Shown: positions 43,515-56,000 of the stretch, in pieces
Layout of the letters: every line of letters starts with the position of its first letter
How positions within the stretch are numbered: the first letter of the stretch is position 1
Assembly: GCF_000469345.1 (NCBI RefSeq)
Contig: NZ_KI271072.1
Span: forward strand, 1 to 64,000
Source of the DNA: Eubacterium ramulus ATCC 29099
Lineage (GTDB): Bacteria; Bacillota; Clostridia; Lachnospirales; Lachnospiraceae
DNA: 64,000 nt
Direction: 5' to 3'
Program-made: the position numbers and the translations under genes
Notes under the pieces: generated by a model
Database searches by the model: none
Told to the model about the DNA's origin: nothing
What the model saw: the letters and a program-made list of their open reading frames with translations, nothing else

Positions 43515-44453
43515 TTAAATTTCTGTGGAATTTCCATTCCTCAGATTATTTTCTACTCTGCGATACAACTCTTTCGCTGCGTTATAACCCATTTTCTTCT
43601 GCCGGTGGTTTGCTGCTGCCGCCTCACAGATAACAGCCAGATTTCGTCCCGGACGGATTGGGATGGAATGGCAGACAATATTATTGCCCAAAATCTCTGC
43701 ATATTCTTCCTCCAGCCCCAGACGGTCATATTCCTTATCCTTCTTCCAGTCTTCCAGTTTGATGACAAGATCAATGGTCTGCTGCTCTTTGACACATTCT
43801 ACACCGAACAGTGTCTTTACATCAATGATCCCGATTCCCCGTAATTCAATAAAGTAACGGGTAATATCCGGCGAGGTACCAATAAGCGTATTGTTGTTGA
43901 TCTTACGGATTTCCACCACATCATCTGTAACAAGACGATGTCCCCGACGGATCAGTTCCAGTGCAGCCTCACTCTTTCCAATACCGCTCTCACCCATGAT
44001 CAATACACCTTCACCGTAGATATCTACCAGTACACCATGAATGGAAATGCACGGTGCCAGCTTGCCGGTCAGAAAATAGATGGCTTCCGCTGCCACATTG
44101 GATGTCGCATCCGGAGATCCAAGGATTGGGATACCACGCTCACCAGCGATACGCAACACTTCTTCATCCGGCTCGTAGTCCCTGCACATAATGACACATG
44201 GCACGTTAAATCCAAGAAGCTTGCGGTAACGCTCTGTCCGCACCTCATCTTCCAGACTTTCCAGATAAGAATATTCCACCATACCGATAATCTGAATCCG
44301 TTCTTCTGCAAAATGTTCAAAATAGCCTGCCAGCTCCAAAGCCGGACGGTTGATTTCAGAAGAAACGATCATTCGTTTTGACATATCCACACACGGGGTG
44401 AAGCATTTAAATTTCATTCTCTCTGCTAACTGTTGTACACTGACTCCCTGCAT
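43515..44453 (-). CDS. hprK: HPr kinase/phosphorylase
   Basis: Phosphorylates HPr at Ser46 and reverses it, the switch for CcpA-dependent carbon control. 312 aa. The N-domain spans 1-130; His139 stands in ISIHGVLVDIYG; Walker A is GESGIGKS at 154-161; the signature near 200 is ELRGIGIIDV. GGAG precedes the ATG. It heads the M18-murB-rapZ-whiA-dagK run. Confidence 0.96.
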   Translation of the reverse strand: MQGVSVQQLAERMKFKCFTPCVDMSKRMIVSSEINRPALELAGYFEHFAEERIQIIGMVEYSYLESLEDEVRTERYRKLLGFNVPCVIMCRDYEPDEEVLRIAGERGIPILGSPDATSNVAAEAIYFLTGKLAPCISIHGVLVDIYGEGVLIMGESGIGKSEAALELIRRGHRLVTDDVVEIRKINNNTLIGTSPDITRYFIELRGIGIIDVKTLFGVECVKEQQTIDLVIKLEDWKKDKEYDRLGLEEEYAEILGNNIVCHSIPIRPGRNLAVICEAAAANHRQKKMGYNAAKELYRRVENNLRNGNSTEI

Positions 44454-44552
44454 TGTATTTTCTCCATTTCTGTAATATGTACACGCAGAATCCTTGATGG
44501 AAAAGACTCCGAACGTACATTATTTTTTTAACAGCTACAGTATAGCACGTTT

Positions 44553-46430
44553 TTACTGCTTATGGAAGAACTCGTATACGGACCGTGCCGCTTTCTCATT
44601 CATCCCGTCTACTTCCCGCAGTTGTTCCACCGTTGCCTCCCGGATTTTCTCCAAAGACTGGAACTGACGCATCAGTGCTTTTCTCCTGGTCTGGCCGATA
44701 TTCGGGATATCATCCAGCACAGAATGAACCTGCTGTTTGCTGCGCAGGGAACGATGATACTCGATAGCAAACCGATGTGCCTCGTCCTGGATCCGGGTGA
44801 TCAACCGGAAACCTTCGGAATGCCGGTCAATGGGAATTTCCTCATTATTAAAATACAATCCTCTGGTTCTATGATGATCATCCTTTACCATACCGCACAC
44901 CGGAATCGCCAGTTTCAGTTCATCCAGCACTTCCAGTGCAATATTGACCTGCCCCTTTCCACCATCCATCAGGATCAGATCCGGAAACTTTGTAAAGCTG
45001 CCATACTCCGGGGCCAGATCTTTTTGCCGGTTCTGCACCCGTTCCTCCATTCCATGCGTAAACCGGCGGGTCAGCATTTCCCGCATGGAAGCATAATCGT
45101 CCGGTCCCGTCACCGTTTTTAACTTGAACTTGCGATAATCACTCCTGCAGGGTTTTCCCCGTTCGTAAACCACCATGGAACCTACGGATTCAAAACCGTT
45201 GGTATTGGAAATATCATACGCTTCCATCCGCTTGACATAACCGAGCTCCAGCAGATCTGCAATCTCTTTGACAGCTCCGATGGTACGTCCTTCCTCCCGA
45301 CGGATTTTTTCCTTATCCTGTGTCAGCACCATGACGGCATTCTGTTCGGCAAGTTCCACCAATTTTTCCCGCTGTCCCTTTTTAGGCACACGGATATATA
45401 CTTTCTGTCCTCGTTTTGCAGACAACCACTGTGCCACTACATCTGCATCTTCGATTTCCATAGGGAGCATGATCTCCTTTGGGACAAACGGAGTTCCCGC
45501 ATAATACTGACTGATAAAAGTAGACAGCACTTCTTTCTTCGTATCCTCTGCTCCGATGGTGACATGAAAATGCTCCCGTCCGATCAGCCTTCCCTCCCGG
45601 ACAAAAAACACCTGCACTACCGCATCACGATCATCCATGGCAAGAGCCAGTATATCACGATCTTCTCCGTCAAAACTTGTGATTTTCTGCTTCTGCGCCA
45701 CCTGACGCACACTGGTCAGCAGATCCCGGAACTCCATGGCTTTTTCAAACTCCAGTGCCTCGGAAGCCGCCTGCATCTTTTCCTCCAGATCCCGGATCAC
45801 AGGATTAAAATTTCCGTTTAACAATTCCATTGCACTGCGGATCTGTGTCCGATAATCCTCTTTGGAAATATATCCCTGGCAGGGAGCCTGACACTGATGG
45901 ATGTGATAATTCAGACATGGACGCTCTTTTCCGATATCCCGCGGCAGTGTCCGGTTACAGGTACGGATCTGAAAAAGCTTCTGCACCAGTTCAATGGTAT
46001 CTTTCACAGCTCCGGCACTGGTATAGGGACCATAATATTTTGATTTGTCCTTCTTCATCTGTCTGGAAAACAGCACCCGCGGATAGGCTTCCCCAAGAGT
46101 CACCTTGATATACGGATACGTCTTGTCATCTTTCAGCATCGTATTATATTTGGGGCGGTGTTCTTTGATCAGGTTACACTCCAGCACCAGTGCTTCCAGT
46201 TCAGAATCTGTCAGGATATATTCAAAATGATCAATATGCGTCACCATTTTTTCAATCTTTGGTCCCTTGTTCCGGCTAGTCTGAAAATACTGCCGCACCC
46301 GGTTTTTCAGGCTGATGGCCTTTCCGATATAAATGATCGCATCCCGGTCGTCATGCATAATATAAACTCCCGGATGGTCCGGAAGCTTCTTCAGTTCCTC
46401 CCGAATGTCAAATAGTTTTTCTGTTCCCAT
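44553..46430 (-). CDS. uvrC: Excinuclease ABC subunit C
   Basis: The dual-incision nuclease of nucleotide excision repair, 625 aa. GIY-YIG domain at about 18-95 ([25 protein letters not shown]), a Cys-rich stretch [24 protein letters not shown]-like near 155-180, the UVR motif near 210, an RNase H-like endonuclease domain (LMDGGKGQV), and C-terminal HhH repeats ([13 protein letters not shown]). Confidence 0.96.
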   Translation of the reverse strand: MGTEKLFDIREELKKLPDHPGVYIMHDDRDAIIYIGKAISLKNRVRQYFQTSRNKGPKIEKMVTHIDHFEYILTDSELEALVLECNLIKEHRPKYNTMLKDDKTYPYIKVTLGEAYPRVLFSRQMKKDKSKYYGPYTSAGAVKDTIELVQKLFQIRTCNRTLPRDIGKERPCLNYHIHQCQAPCQGYISKEDYRTQIRSAMELLNGNFNPVIRDLEEKMQAASEALEFEKAMEFRDLLTSVRQVAQKQKITSFDGEDRDILALAMDDRDAVVQVFFVREGRLIGREHFHVTIGAEDTKKEVLSTFISQYYAGTPFVPKEIMLPMEIEDADVVAQWLSAKRGQKVYIRVPKKGQREKLVELAEQNAVMVLTQDKEKIRREEGRTIGAVKEIADLLELGYVKRMEAYDISNTNGFESVGSMVVYERGKPCRSDYRKFKLKTVTGPDDYASMREMLTRRFTHGMEERVQNRQKDLAPEYGSFTKFPDLILMDGGKGQVNIALEVLDELKLAIPVCGMVKDDHHRTRGLYFNNEEIPIDRHSEGFRLITRIQDEAHRFAIEYHRSLRSKQQVHSVLDDIPNIGQTRRKALMRQFQSLEKIREATVEQLREVDGMNEKAARSVYEFFHKQ

Positions 46431-46459
46431 ATATGTTTCGTAATCCTCTTGAAATTTCC

Positions 46460-46501
46460 AAACGGTCAGGGCAGAAAATTACTTCTCCACTCTGACCGTT
46501 T
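46460..46501 (-). terminator. Hairpin between ftsH and uvrC
   Basis: AAACGGTCAG and CTGACCGTTT pair perfectly around a 22-nt loop, 34 bp after the ftsH stop. The T-run is only three or four bases, so termination may be partial. Confidence 0.65.
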
Positions 46502-46534
46502 CTGTCTTGATTATACGGATTGCTCCGTGCTTTC

Positions 46535-48520
46535 TTATTCTTCAAAAGCTTCTTCCGGTGCAACCGGCTCATTTCCGGAAAGTTCTGTCTCATTCTCTGA
46601 CATCTCAGCAGTCTGCTCCTCTGTCTGTACGGTAACATCTTCCGCGTCTACATCGATTGGCTGTTTCGCTTCTGCCATCTCATTGAAGATATCCATAAAC
46701 TCTTTACCTGTGATGGTTTCATGTTCATACAGATACCCTGCAATACGTTCCAGCACATCACGGTGAGTCAACAACATCTCTTTTGCTGTATCGTATGCTT
46801 TCTGCAACATTACTTTTACAACCTCATCGACTTTGGCGATGGTATCGTCACCACAATTTGTCACTGCACGTCCGTCCAGATATCTGTTCTCCACAGATTC
46901 TACGCCCATCAGACCAAATTCTTCTGACATACCAAACTGGGTAACCATGGCACGAGCAATTCTGGTAGCCATCTCGATATCATTGGATGCACCGGTTGTC
47001 ACAGAATCGCACATGATCTCCTCTGCGGCACGACCTCCCATATAAGTAACCAGACGTGCTTCCAGCTCAGCTTTGGTCTCCAGATATTTCTCTTCCTCCG
47101 GCATCTGCAGGGTGTAACCCAGAGATCCCATGGTACGCGGTACGATTGTGATTTTCTGTACCGGCTCTGCATCTTTCTGTAATGCTGTAACCAGTGCATG
47201 ACCAACTTCATGGTACGCCACCAGTCTTTTCTCTTTCGGTCCCATGATACGGTCTTTTTTCTCTTTACCCGCGATGACTACCTCTACGGATTCGAACAGA
47301 TCTGCCTGTGTCACATACTGTCTGCCGTTCTTAACTGCATTGATAGCAGCCTCGTTGATCATATTTGCAAGATCAGATCCCACACAGCCTGCGGTTGCAA
47401 GTGCGATTGCATCCAGATCAACGGAATCATCCATCTTGACATCTTTGGAATGTACACGCAGAGTCTCCACACGGCCTTTCAGATCCGGTTTGTCTACGAT
47501 AATACGACGGTCAAAACGTCCCGGTCTCAATAATGCTTTATCCAGAACTTCCGGACGGTTGGTTGCTGCCAGGATCAGAAGTCCTTTGGATGTGTCAAAA
47601 CCATCCATCTCTGCCAGCAGCTGGTTCAATGTCTGTTCACGCTCGTCGTTTCCGCCGCCATAATGGCTGTCACGGCTTTTTCCGATGGCGTCGATCTCAT
47701 CAATAAAAATAATACACGGTGCCTGTTTCTGTGCTTCTTTGAACAGATCACGCACGCGGGATGCACCCACACCGACAAACATTTCTACAAAGTCAGAACC
47801 TGCCAGTGAGAAAAACGGTACTCCTGCCTCACCTGCAACCGCTTTTGCCAGTAACGTCTTACCTGTTCCCGGAGGGCCTACTAATAAGGCTCCTTTCGGA
47901 AGCTTCGCACCGATGGCAGTATATTTCTGTGGATTATGCAGGAAATCTACCACTTCCTGCAAAGATTCTTTTGCCTCATCCTGTCCGGCTACATCCTTAA
48001 AGGTAACACCGGTAGATTTCTCCACATACATCTTGGCATTGCTCTTGCCGACACCCATGACGCCGCCTCCGCCGCCCATCCGTTTCATGGCAGCACCAAG
48101 CAGGATCCACACGATGGCGATCGGGATTACAAAGCTAAGAATCTGATAGATCCATGCGGATGTAGTCTGGTTCTTTCCGGTATAATCTACATTGTACTGA
48201 TCCAGCATTTCATACATACGGTCATCTTTCAGATTAACCGTATAATAGGTCACCTGATACAGGCTCTTTTTATCCTCTACCGGCTGGATCTGAATCTCAC
48301 TATTTGTGATGACAACACTTTTCACCTGATTATTCTTAACCATCTTCTGGAATTCGCTGTATGTGATCTCCTGATTGGTAAGACTTCCTATTCCATTGGT
48401 AATCATTGTAACAAGTAACAGCACTACAACGGTTGCGATCACGAACCAGAGCATATTCTGTCCGTTCCTGCGTCCATTATTGTTATTGCCGCCCCTGTTG
48501 TTTCCTCTGTTTTCGTCCAT
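46535..48520 (-). CDS. ftsH: ATP-dependent zinc metalloprotease FtsH
   Basis: Membrane-bound AAA+ protease, 661 aa. A Gly/Asn-rich N-terminus (5-22), TM1 at 24-42, extracytoplasmic domain to about 120, TM2 at 124-142, AAA+ with Walker A GPPGTGKT at 215-222, SRH region, and the zinc site HEVGH at 437-441. The C-terminal 30 residues are acidic. Its promoter and a leader of about 150 nt lie upstream. Confidence 0.97.
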   Translation of the reverse strand: MDENRGNNRGGNNNNGRRNGQNMLWFVIATVVVLLLVTMITNGIGSLTNQEITYSEFQKMVKNNQVKSVVITNSEIQIQPVEDKKSLYQVTYYTVNLKDDRMYEMLDQYNVDYTGKNQTTSAWIYQILSFVIPIAIVWILLGAAMKRMGGGGGVMGVGKSNAKMYVEKSTGVTFKDVAGQDEAKESLQEVVDFLHNPQKYTAIGAKLPKGALLVGPPGTGKTLLAKAVAGEAGVPFFSLAGSDFVEMFVGVGASRVRDLFKEAQKQAPCIIFIDEIDAIGKSRDSHYGGGNDEREQTLNQLLAEMDGFDTSKGLLILAATNRPEVLDKALLRPGRFDRRIIVDKPDLKGRVETLRVHSKDVKMDDSVDLDAIALATAGCVGSDLANMINEAAINAVKNGRQYVTQADLFESVEVVIAGKEKKDRIMGPKEKRLVAYHEVGHALVTALQKDAEPVQKITIVPRTMGSLGYTLQMPEEEKYLETKAELEARLVTYMGGRAAEEIMCDSVTTGASNDIEMATRIARAMVTQFGMSEEFGLMGVESVENRYLDGRAVTNCGDDTIAKVDEVVKVMLQKAYDTAKEMLLTHRDVLERIAGYLYEHETITGKEFMDIFNEMAEAKQPIDVDAEDVTVQTEEQTAEMSENETELSGNEPVAPEEAFEE

Positions 48521-48677
48521 ACTAAACTCTCATTCCTGTGTATCACAACAGTCAACCTATTCTTCGTTTTCCCCTTCACTGACTGTAACGACACACAATC
48601 CTTTCTCTTGGTTTCCCCTATGTCAGATCCAGCCATTCTGAAACTCATTTCATTCCGAACTCAATCTGCATTGTTTT

Positions 48678-48706
48678 ATTATATGGTTATTTTGTATAGA
48701 AATCAA
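48678..48706 (-). promoter_or_regulatory. Sigma-A promoter of ftsH
   Basis: On the minus strand TTGATT (48,701-48,706) and TATAAT (48,678-48,683) with 17 bp between. Confidence 0.85.
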
Positions 48707-48751
48707 TAATCTAATCGTGAACTTTTCCTGATTTTTATAAAATCTTTATAA

Positions 48752-48793
48752 AAGAACCCCCGGATATTTCTGTTTCATCCGAGGGTTCTTTTG
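48752..48793 (-). terminator. Terminator of pyrG
   Basis: AAAAGAACCC(T/C)CGGAT arms pair around a 12-nt loop, with T-runs on the minus strand. It lies 40 bp after the pyrG stop. Apart from this terminator and the ftsH promoter, the 313-bp interval shows nothing. Confidence 0.88.
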
Positions 48794-48833
48794 ATTTTTA
48801 ATCACAGGATTTCTTCTTTTCCTGTTCGTTTTA

Positions 48834-50441
48834 TTATTTATTTTTGTATTCGATGGCTGCCTCCACAAATCCTTTGAATAACGGATGTGGACGATTCGGT
48901 CTGGATTTCAATTCCGGATGTGCCTGGGTAGCCACAAACCACGGATGAGCCGGAATCTCGATCATCTCGATGATTCTTCCATCCGGAGAAAGTCCGCTGA
49001 GTTTCATGCCATTCTCTGTCAGGATTGCACGGTAATCATTATTTACCTCATACCGGTGACGATGACGCTCATGGATCGTCTCTGTGCCGTATAACTCATA
49101 GGCTTTGCTGTCTTTGGCAAGTACACAAGGATATGAACCGAGACGCAGGGTACCTCCGATATCCTCCACACCATTCTGATCCGGCATCAGAGCGATAACC
49201 GGCGCTGTTGTGTTCGGATCCAGCTCAATACTGTGTGCATCTTCCAGACCACAGATATGACGTGCATACTCAACGATGGAAAGCTGCATACCAAGGCAGA
49301 GGCCAAGGAACGGTACATTATTTTCACGTGCATATTTAATAGCTGTGATCTTTCCGTCGATTCCACGGTCACCGAATCCACCCGGAACAAGAATTCCCTG
49401 TACATCACCAAGCACTTCTGCTACGTTGTCCTCGTTCAGTTCCTCAGAATCAACCCATTTGATATTTACAGTAGCATGCTGGAAGATTCCACCATGTTTT
49501 AAAGCCTCTACAACAGAGATATATGCATCATGCAGCTGGATATATTTTCCAACCAGTGCGATTTCTACTTCTTTATTCGGATTACGCAGTGCCTGTACCA
49601 TATCGATCCAATCTGTCAGATCCGGTTCCGGACAATCCAGTTTCAGGCATTCACATGCAACCTGGGCAAGATTTTCTTTTTCCATTGCAAGCGGTGCTTC
49701 ATATAAGTATTCTACATCCAGGTTCTGCAGCACACATTTCTTCGGTACATTACAGAACAATGCAATCTTGTCACGGATCTGGCGGTCCAGTTCATGCTCG
49801 GTACGGCATACGATAATATCTGGCTGGATACCCATTCCCTGAAGTTCTTTTACGCTTGCCTGGGTAGGTTTTGTCTTCAATTCTCCGGAAGCAGACAGAT
49901 ATGGAATCAGTGTAACATGGATCAGGATTGCATTATCGTGTCCCACTTCATGCTGGAACTGACGGATTGCCTCCAGGAACGGCTGACTTTCGATATCACC
50001 AACAGTTCCACCCACTTCAATAATAGCGATCTGTGTCTCTTCTGTTGTAAAATCACGGAAGAAACGGCTCTTGATCTCATTTGTGATGTGCGGGATTACC
50101 TGCACAGTTCCTCCGCCATAATCACCGCGGCGCTCTTTCTGTAATACGGACCAGTACACCTTTCCGGTTGTCACATTTGAGCTCTTGCTCAGGTTTTCAT
50201 CGATAAAACGCTCATAGTGTCCCAGATCCAGATCTGTCTCAGCACCATCTTCTGTTACGAAGACCTCCCCATGCTGAATCGGGTTCATAGTTCCCGGGTC
50301 AATATTGATATAAGGGTCAAATTTCTGCATGGTCACTTTGTAGCCGCGTGCTTTCAGCAGACGTCCAAGTGATGCGGCAGTGATTCCCTTTCCAAGTCCG
50401 GATACTACTCCGCCGGTAACAAATACATATTTTACTGCCAT
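48834..50441 (-). CDS. pyrG: CTP synthase
   Basis: Makes CTP from UTP with glutamine as nitrogen donor; 535 aa. The synthetase domain begins [19 protein letters not shown] with the nucleotide loop; the glutaminase domain has the nucleophile Cys in [10 protein letters not shown] and His-Pro-Glu in [10 protein letters not shown] near the end. Monocistronic. Confidence 0.97.
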   Translation of the reverse strand: MAVKYVFVTGGVVSGLGKGITAASLGRLLKARGYKVTMQKFDPYINIDPGTMNPIQHGEVFVTEDGAETDLDLGHYERFIDENLSKSSNVTTGKVYWSVLQKERRGDYGGGTVQVIPHITNEIKSRFFRDFTTEETQIAIIEVGGTVGDIESQPFLEAIRQFQHEVGHDNAILIHVTLIPYLSASGELKTKPTQASVKELQGMGIQPDIIVCRTEHELDRQIRDKIALFCNVPKKCVLQNLDVEYLYEAPLAMEKENLAQVACECLKLDCPEPDLTDWIDMVQALRNPNKEVEIALVGKYIQLHDAYISVVEALKHGGIFQHATVNIKWVDSEELNEDNVAEVLGDVQGILVPGGFGDRGIDGKITAIKYARENNVPFLGLCLGMQLSIVEYARHICGLEDAHSIELDPNTTAPVIALMPDQNGVEDIGGTLRLGSYPCVLAKDSKAYELYGTETIHERHRHRYEVNNDYRAILTENGMKLSGLSPDGRIIEMIEIPAHPWFVATQAHPELKSRPNRPHPLFKGFVEAAIEYKNK

Positions 50442-50657
50442 TGTTTCTTCCTCCTGTGTTTATTTTTTATCCCCAGTGCGGGGGGTTATTCTACTGATAT
50501 CATGGTGTTTTCGCAGCCCGATCTTTCTCTTTTCCTTTTTAGGGAATAACATTTCCAAGCAGCGATAAATTTACATACAGATTTCATTATACAACCTCCG
50601 TGAAAAGAAATCTACTTTTTTTTCTTTCGACAGACATATTTTTTCTTCCGCATTGTT

Positions 50658-51587
50658 TCACGCAAATGCGATCATCATGATAAGAGGAACCGTGATCACA
50701 CTAAACAACGTTGTCATAAACACCGATCGCCCCGCCGCTGCCGTATTGGTGCCATATTGTTCCGTAATCATGGACTGCGCGGAAGAAACCGGCAATGCTG
50801 CCGTCAGGATCAGCACATTTTTCAATGTCTCGTCCAGATTTGTCGGAAGCAATCGCAGAAATCCTATCATAAGCAATGGAAATATCAGCAGTCTGGTCAG
50901 CGTCAGAAACAGCATTTTCCAATCCTGAAAAACTGCTTTCACCGGAAGCCTTGAGATAGACAGCCCCACCACCAGCATGGATAATCCACTGGTAATATTG
51001 GACAGATACGCCAGCAGCTGTCCCAACACATCCGGAACAGGAATCTGCAGGATACAAACTACCAGCCCAAGCAATACAGCTATATTGATATTGTTCCATA
51101 TCATTTTCCGGATATTCAGCTTCTCTTTCATCGGATATTTCCAGGTCAGAAGTTTAACTCCCACAGAGAAGATCAGAAAATTTCCTACCACATTGCCAAG
51201 AGCCATCAAAAACATGCCTTTGCCGCCAAATACGGACAATGCCAGCGGAATGCCCATAAATCCATTATTTGAAAACAGCATACTGTAGATCCAGACGCCC
51301 TGATCCAGATCCTGCACCTTTACCGCATGAATCAGAATCAGACCCACCAACAAAGCACACAAATGCAAAAGAATAATAAAAAGAAATGTCTGTACGCCAT
51401 AAGATACCAGCTGTGAACGTTCCTGATCAATGATAGAGCAAAAAACAGTGACCGGCATAGTAACCTGCAATACCAATGCAGACAAGTCCGGTATACTTTC
51501 TTTATGAATGATATTTCTTTTTCCTAATATAAATCCCAGCACGATCAAAGCGAACAACAAAAATACACTTGTGGCCACAACAGACAT
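50658..51587 (-). CDS. AEC family transporter (auxin efflux carrier-type permease)
   Basis: A membrane permease of 309 aa with about ten helices in two five-helix halves; the family exports or exchanges small organic acids. LVLQVTMPVTVFCSI and the second-half repeat VGLSISRLPVKAVF are typical. No neighbouring pathway points to a substrate. The 216 bp between it and pyrG hold no gene. Confidence 0.85.
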   Translation of the reverse strand: MSVVATSVFLLFALIVLGFILGKRNIIHKESIPDLSALVLQVTMPVTVFCSIIDQERSQLVSYGVQTFLFIILLHLCALLVGLILIHAVKVQDLDQGVWIYSMLFSNNGFMGIPLALSVFGGKGMFLMALGNVVGNFLIFSVGVKLLTWKYPMKEKLNIRKMIWNNINIAVLLGLVVCILQIPVPDVLGQLLAYLSNITSGLSMLVVGLSISRLPVKAVFQDWKMLFLTLTRLLIFPLLMIGFLRLLPTNLDETLKNVLILTAALPVSSAQSMITEQYGTNTAAAGRSVFMTTLFSVITVPLIMMIAFA

Positions 51588-51634
51588 AATGATTCCTCTT
51601 TTACTTATCTTGTGTCAATTTTTTTACTCTGTAT

Positions 51635-51865
51635 CTACTCGTCAAACTCCACGATCACGTAGTAGCCTTTGGGTGTCTCTTTGACTTCCACGACAGTACC
51701 TTCCCGTGTTTTTAACCGCTCACGAAATTCGTAGTTGGCAGACATGGCATAGGCTTTTCCCAGTGTATAATACCAGGAATTTGGCAGTTTGCTCTCGGTT
51801 ACCGGAAGGACATCTCCCACTTCCAGCAGACCTGTCCGCTCCATTTTAAATTCCATTCTCCGCAT
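51635..51865 (-). CDS. Small conserved-looking protein of unknown function
   Basis: A 76-aa protein, or about 69 aa if it starts at an internal Met (MERTGLLEVGDVLPV). It ends TPKGYYVIVEFDE and reads as a small beta-rich, soluble domain with no membrane segment or cysteine. I do not recognise it. It follows the DUF308 gene by 5 bp, so the pair is probably co-transcribed. Confidence 0.65.
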   Translation of the reverse strand: MRRMEFKMERTGLLEVGDVLPVTESKLPNSWYYTLGKAYAMSANYEFRERLKTREGTVVEVKETPKGYYVIVEFDE

Positions 51866-51870
51866 AGTGC

Positions 51871-52461
51871 CTAATCTTCTTCCTTATAATCTACGTCAAT
51901 GATATCATCTTCCGGGTTATGGTAGCTTTTATAGGCTCTTCCGGCACGGCCATTCAGCCACAGTCCGCTGATGCCATCATAGATCAGGATAAGTCCGACT
52001 GCCATCATACCGATTTCCAATGCCAGCCAGGTATGCAGCATCAGGATCACACCGATAATAATGGTTGCGATTGCCACCAGAAGTCCGATCCACCAACGCG
52101 GGCTGCTTGCTTTCTTCACTTCGAGACAGAACACCAGATCTTTAAATCCGTGATATGCCAGCATCACACCGATCAGAATCGGGATCAATGATACGAATAC
52201 ACCCGGACGTGCAAGGATCCAGATACCAATGACCACGCATACGACAGCCGGAAGCATACGCACGGACCGGCCCAGCATTTCACGAATCCGAATTCCCTGA
52301 ACCAACAGAACGATTCCTGCTGCCAGCAACACCAAACCGGCAATGCGGCACAACGTCACCAGAATGGTTCCCGGCCAGATGCAGAACATCACACCAAACA
52401 CAATACAGATGATGGATGTGATCATAGACTCTTTTTTGATTTTTTGAAATAAATCAGACAT
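51871..52461 (-). CDS. HdeD/DUF308 family membrane protein
   Basis: A 196-aa protein with six membrane helices in three pairs, as in the DUF308 (HdeD) family; HdeD is tied to acid resistance in E. coli, the role here is unknown. The soluble ends are short; the C-terminus is acidic (DDIIDVDYKEED). GGAG precedes the ATG at 52,461, so a 15-codon extension was rejected. Confidence 0.85.
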   Translation of the reverse strand: MSDLFQKIKKESMITSIICIVFGVMFCIWPGTILVTLCRIAGLVLLAAGIVLLVQGIRIREMLGRSVRMLPAVVCVVIGIWILARPGVFVSLIPILIGVMLAYHGFKDLVFCLEVKKASSPRWWIGLLVAIATIIIGVILMLHTWLALEIGMMAVGLILIYDGISGLWLNGRAGRAYKSYHNPEDDIIDVDYKEED

Positions 52462-52524
52462 TTTGTACTCCTTCCAGTCTAATGTACACTCAGATTTTTT
52501 AAACAAATGATTATTTCCGGCAAT

Positions 52525-53004
52525 TTATTCTGCCTGAATATCAACCAGCTGCGCATTTGTCACAGCAACCAAATCCTGTGGTTTCATTTTTAAAGTAAGA
52601 CCGATGCGACCGCCGCTCACATAGATTTCTGCAAAATTTTTCGCACTCTCGTCAATCACCGTCGGAAACATTTTTTTCATACCAAGCGGTGAACATCCGC
52701 CCCGGACATATCCGGTAATTTTTGTGATATCTTTCACATGGATCATTTCCACAGATTTTTCACCCACGGAGCGCGCCGCCTTTTTCAGATCCACCTCACA
52801 CGCAATCGGAATTACAAACACATAGTATTGTTTGCTTTTTCCCTGCATGACCAGCGTCTTGTAAGAAGCATCCACCGGTGCACCGGTGAGCTCTGCGCAA
52901 TGCATTCCATCAATAAAGGTATCCACTTCATAGGTCAGTGCTTCGTATGCAATTTTCTTTTTATCCAACATACGCATAGCATTTGTTTTTGCTTCTTTTC
53001 CCAA
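52525..53004 (-). CDS. ybaK: Cys-tRNA(Pro)/Cys-tRNA(Cys) deacylase YbaK-type
   Basis: An editing hydrolase that clears mischarged Cys-tRNA(Pro); about 159 aa, the family length. Motifs are KTNAMRMLDKK at the start, KTLVMQGKSKQYYVFVIP (catalytic Lys region) and GYVRGGCSPLGMKK. The start is uncertain: the TTG at 53,004 has an AGAAGGA site and gives the normal length; another TTG at 53,070 gives 181 aa. Confidence 0.9.
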   Translation of the reverse strand: MGKEAKTNAMRMLDKKKIAYEALTYEVDTFIDGMHCAELTGAPVDASYKTLVMQGKSKQYYVFVIPIACEVDLKKAARSVGEKSVEMIHVKDITKITGYVRGGCSPLGMKKMFPTVIDESAKNFAEIYVSGGRIGLTLKMKPQDLVAVTNAQLVDIQAE

Positions 53005-53079
53005 ACCAATTCCTTCTTTCTGTAAAAGATACAGAAGCATTCTGATATCTTGTTTTATTTTTTTAAACAATTTTGCTTA

Positions 53080-56000
53080 TCATTTTTCATCCAGTAATTC
53101 TTCGTCACCGATCTCTACTGTTTTCACTTCCCTGCGGAACAGAATATCATAAAGTACCGGTACTACGAACAAGGTCATCAATGTTGCATACAGCAGACCG
53201 CCGATCACAACAATCGCCATCCCGCGACTCATCTCTGCTGCGGCATCTGTACTGAATACCATGGTACACATTGCCAGTACCGTTGTCAACATGGTCATCA
53301 GGATCGGGCGCATACGGGTTCTTCCGGTCTCCACTAGTGCCTCCTGTTTTTCCATACCGGCAAGCCGCAGCTGATTAGCGTAATCCACAAATACGATACC
53401 ATTGTTTACGACAACACCCGCCAGCATCAAAAATCCCATCATGGCTGTCAATGAGATCTCCTGTCTTCCGATAAACAGTCCAAGCAGACCGCCGGTAAAA
53501 GCCAGTGGAATCGTAAAGATTACGATAAACGGAGACAGCAGACTCTGGAACTGCGCCACCATGATCAGATAGATAAAAGCAATGGCCAGACCGATCATCA
53601 GGAAAATATCACTCATGGCATTCATCACTTCCGTACTTTCGCCGGCAATCTCAAGGGTATAACCATCCGGCAGTTCATAACCATCCAATTTATCCTGAAG
53701 CGTGCGGGATAATAAAGTGGTATTATATCCGTCTTCTGTTTCCGCAGTCACACTGATATATGTTTTCTGATTTTCTCTTTTTATAGAAGCAAGACCGACA
53801 CCTTCCTGCATAGTTGCAAACTCACTGAGTTTATGGATCTCTGTCTCTGTCGTACCATCTGCTTTCTGTTTGTCTACGGAAAACTCGTAATCCATCAGAG
53901 CATCCACATCTACAGTATCATTCTCGTTTACAATTTTCACATCATACTGCTTACCATCCATCGTCAGTGTCGTTGCTGTCTTTTCTGTCGTGAGACTGCC
54001 TGCCAGCTCCTGATAGATCTGCGCCACTGTCAGCCCCTGTTCCATAGCTTTCTCCTTGTCAATGGTGAGCTGGATTGTCTTATCACCGCTCTCCTGTCCA
54101 TTGGAAACTTTGGTAAATCCTTTCACATCAGAGACCATGTCCATGACATCATTGCTGATCTCCAGCAACTTGTCTGTATCGCTTCCATAGATATTCACAG
54201 TCAGACCGCTTGCCATATAAGAAGACAGGTCCATATTCGAAGTCGAAACACTGTAATCCTTGAACTTCAGCTCTTTGCAGATTTTTTCCAGCTGTTTTGC
54301 CACCGGGCCGTTATCCCTGGCTGTGTCTTCATCCAATAATACAAACACATTCAGATTATGTGTACCGCCGCTGCTCATCATCATGGAAGATGCGTTGCCG
54401 GAAGCACTGGAGGAACCGGAGATCATACCGACGTAAGTCACACCATCAATGGATGTCATTTTCTCCATTGCCTGATCTGCCAGTGCAAAGGTCTCCTCAT
54501 CGGTTAATGTTTCATCTGCTTCCAGTGTCACGGACATCTGATCACCGCCCATCGTCGGAAACAGGATCATTCCGGTATTTACTGCCTTGTATGCACAGCC
54601 TGCCAACAGTCCAACTGCGATCAGCAGTGGTACAAATTTTTTCCGCAGACAGAAACGAAGCGCTGTTTCATATACCTTCAACACTTTATCCAGCAATTTT
54701 TGCGGTTTCGGCTCCGTATTACGCAACATGGTAGAACTCATCGCCGGAACTACAGTCAGCGCAATCAGAAGACTCGCCACCAGGCTATATGCAATGGTCA
54801 GTGCCAGATCCACAAACAGTTCCCGCACCATACCATTCACAAAGATAATCGGTAAAAATACACAGATGGTCGTCAATGTAGAAGATGCAATGGCACCAGC
54901 CACCTGTTTTGCTCCCATGACCGCCGCTCTCGCAGATGATACGCCCAATCCACGCAGACGGTAAATATTTTCGATCACAACAATGGAGTTATCCACCAGC
55001 ATACCGATTCCAAGAGCCAGTCCGGACAATGAGATCAGATTCAGTGTCACACCACTGAAGTACATCAGTACGATTGCCACCAGAACACTCAGCGGAATGC
55101 TGAAAGCGACCACAATCGTCGGTTTGACGGAACGCAGAAAAATTGCAAGCACAATAATTGCCAGCACTGCACCCATGATCAGATTAGACAGTACATTATT
55201 CACGATCAGATCGATATAATCGCCCTGATCCATCAGGCTTGTAATATGCAGTCCGTCATGATCCTGTTCCAGCTGACGGATAGCTGCGCCACAGGTATCC
55301 GATACATCCGCAGTTCCCGCTGTACTGGATTTTGAAATAGAAAGAACGATTCCATCCCGTCCATTTACTTTTGCATAAGCATCTCCGGAATTATCGATCC
55401 AGGTCACATCTGCCACATCAGACACCCGGATATCTCCGATTCCATCGATATTGCATAATACCGAGGATTCCAGTTCTCCATCAGAAGCATACTCATCACC
55501 GACTTTCAGCAGATACTGATCCTCTCCCTGATAAATATAGCCTGCCGGCATTGCAAAATTCTGCGCTGCCAGCAGTTGGGATAAGGTATCCAGACTCAGC
55601 AGTGTATCCAGATTTGCATTTTTCAGTGCCGTATCTCTTCCCTGCTCATAGGAAGACTGAGCATCCGCCAGCTGTTCTTCACTGTTGCTGAGGGCCGCCT
55701 GACCATCCGCAATCTGTGCCGCGCCGGTACTGAAACCAACCGCAGCGGAAATCTTGCCGGATTCCAGTGCTTCGTAATTATCTGTAGCTGCTTTGACCTG
55801 TTCATTCACCTGATCCGCAATCGCCTGTGCCGCCTGGATCTCAACAGCCAGATTGGCAAGTTCTGTATCAATCTGCGGCAGCCGGGTATTCACGATCTGA
55901 TCCAGTTGTTTCAGGTTATCCGTGGTCAGTGATGCTGCTGCATCCGACTGACCGATCTGTTTCATAAATGCAGTCAGAGCTTCCAGTTTCTTTGGACTTT

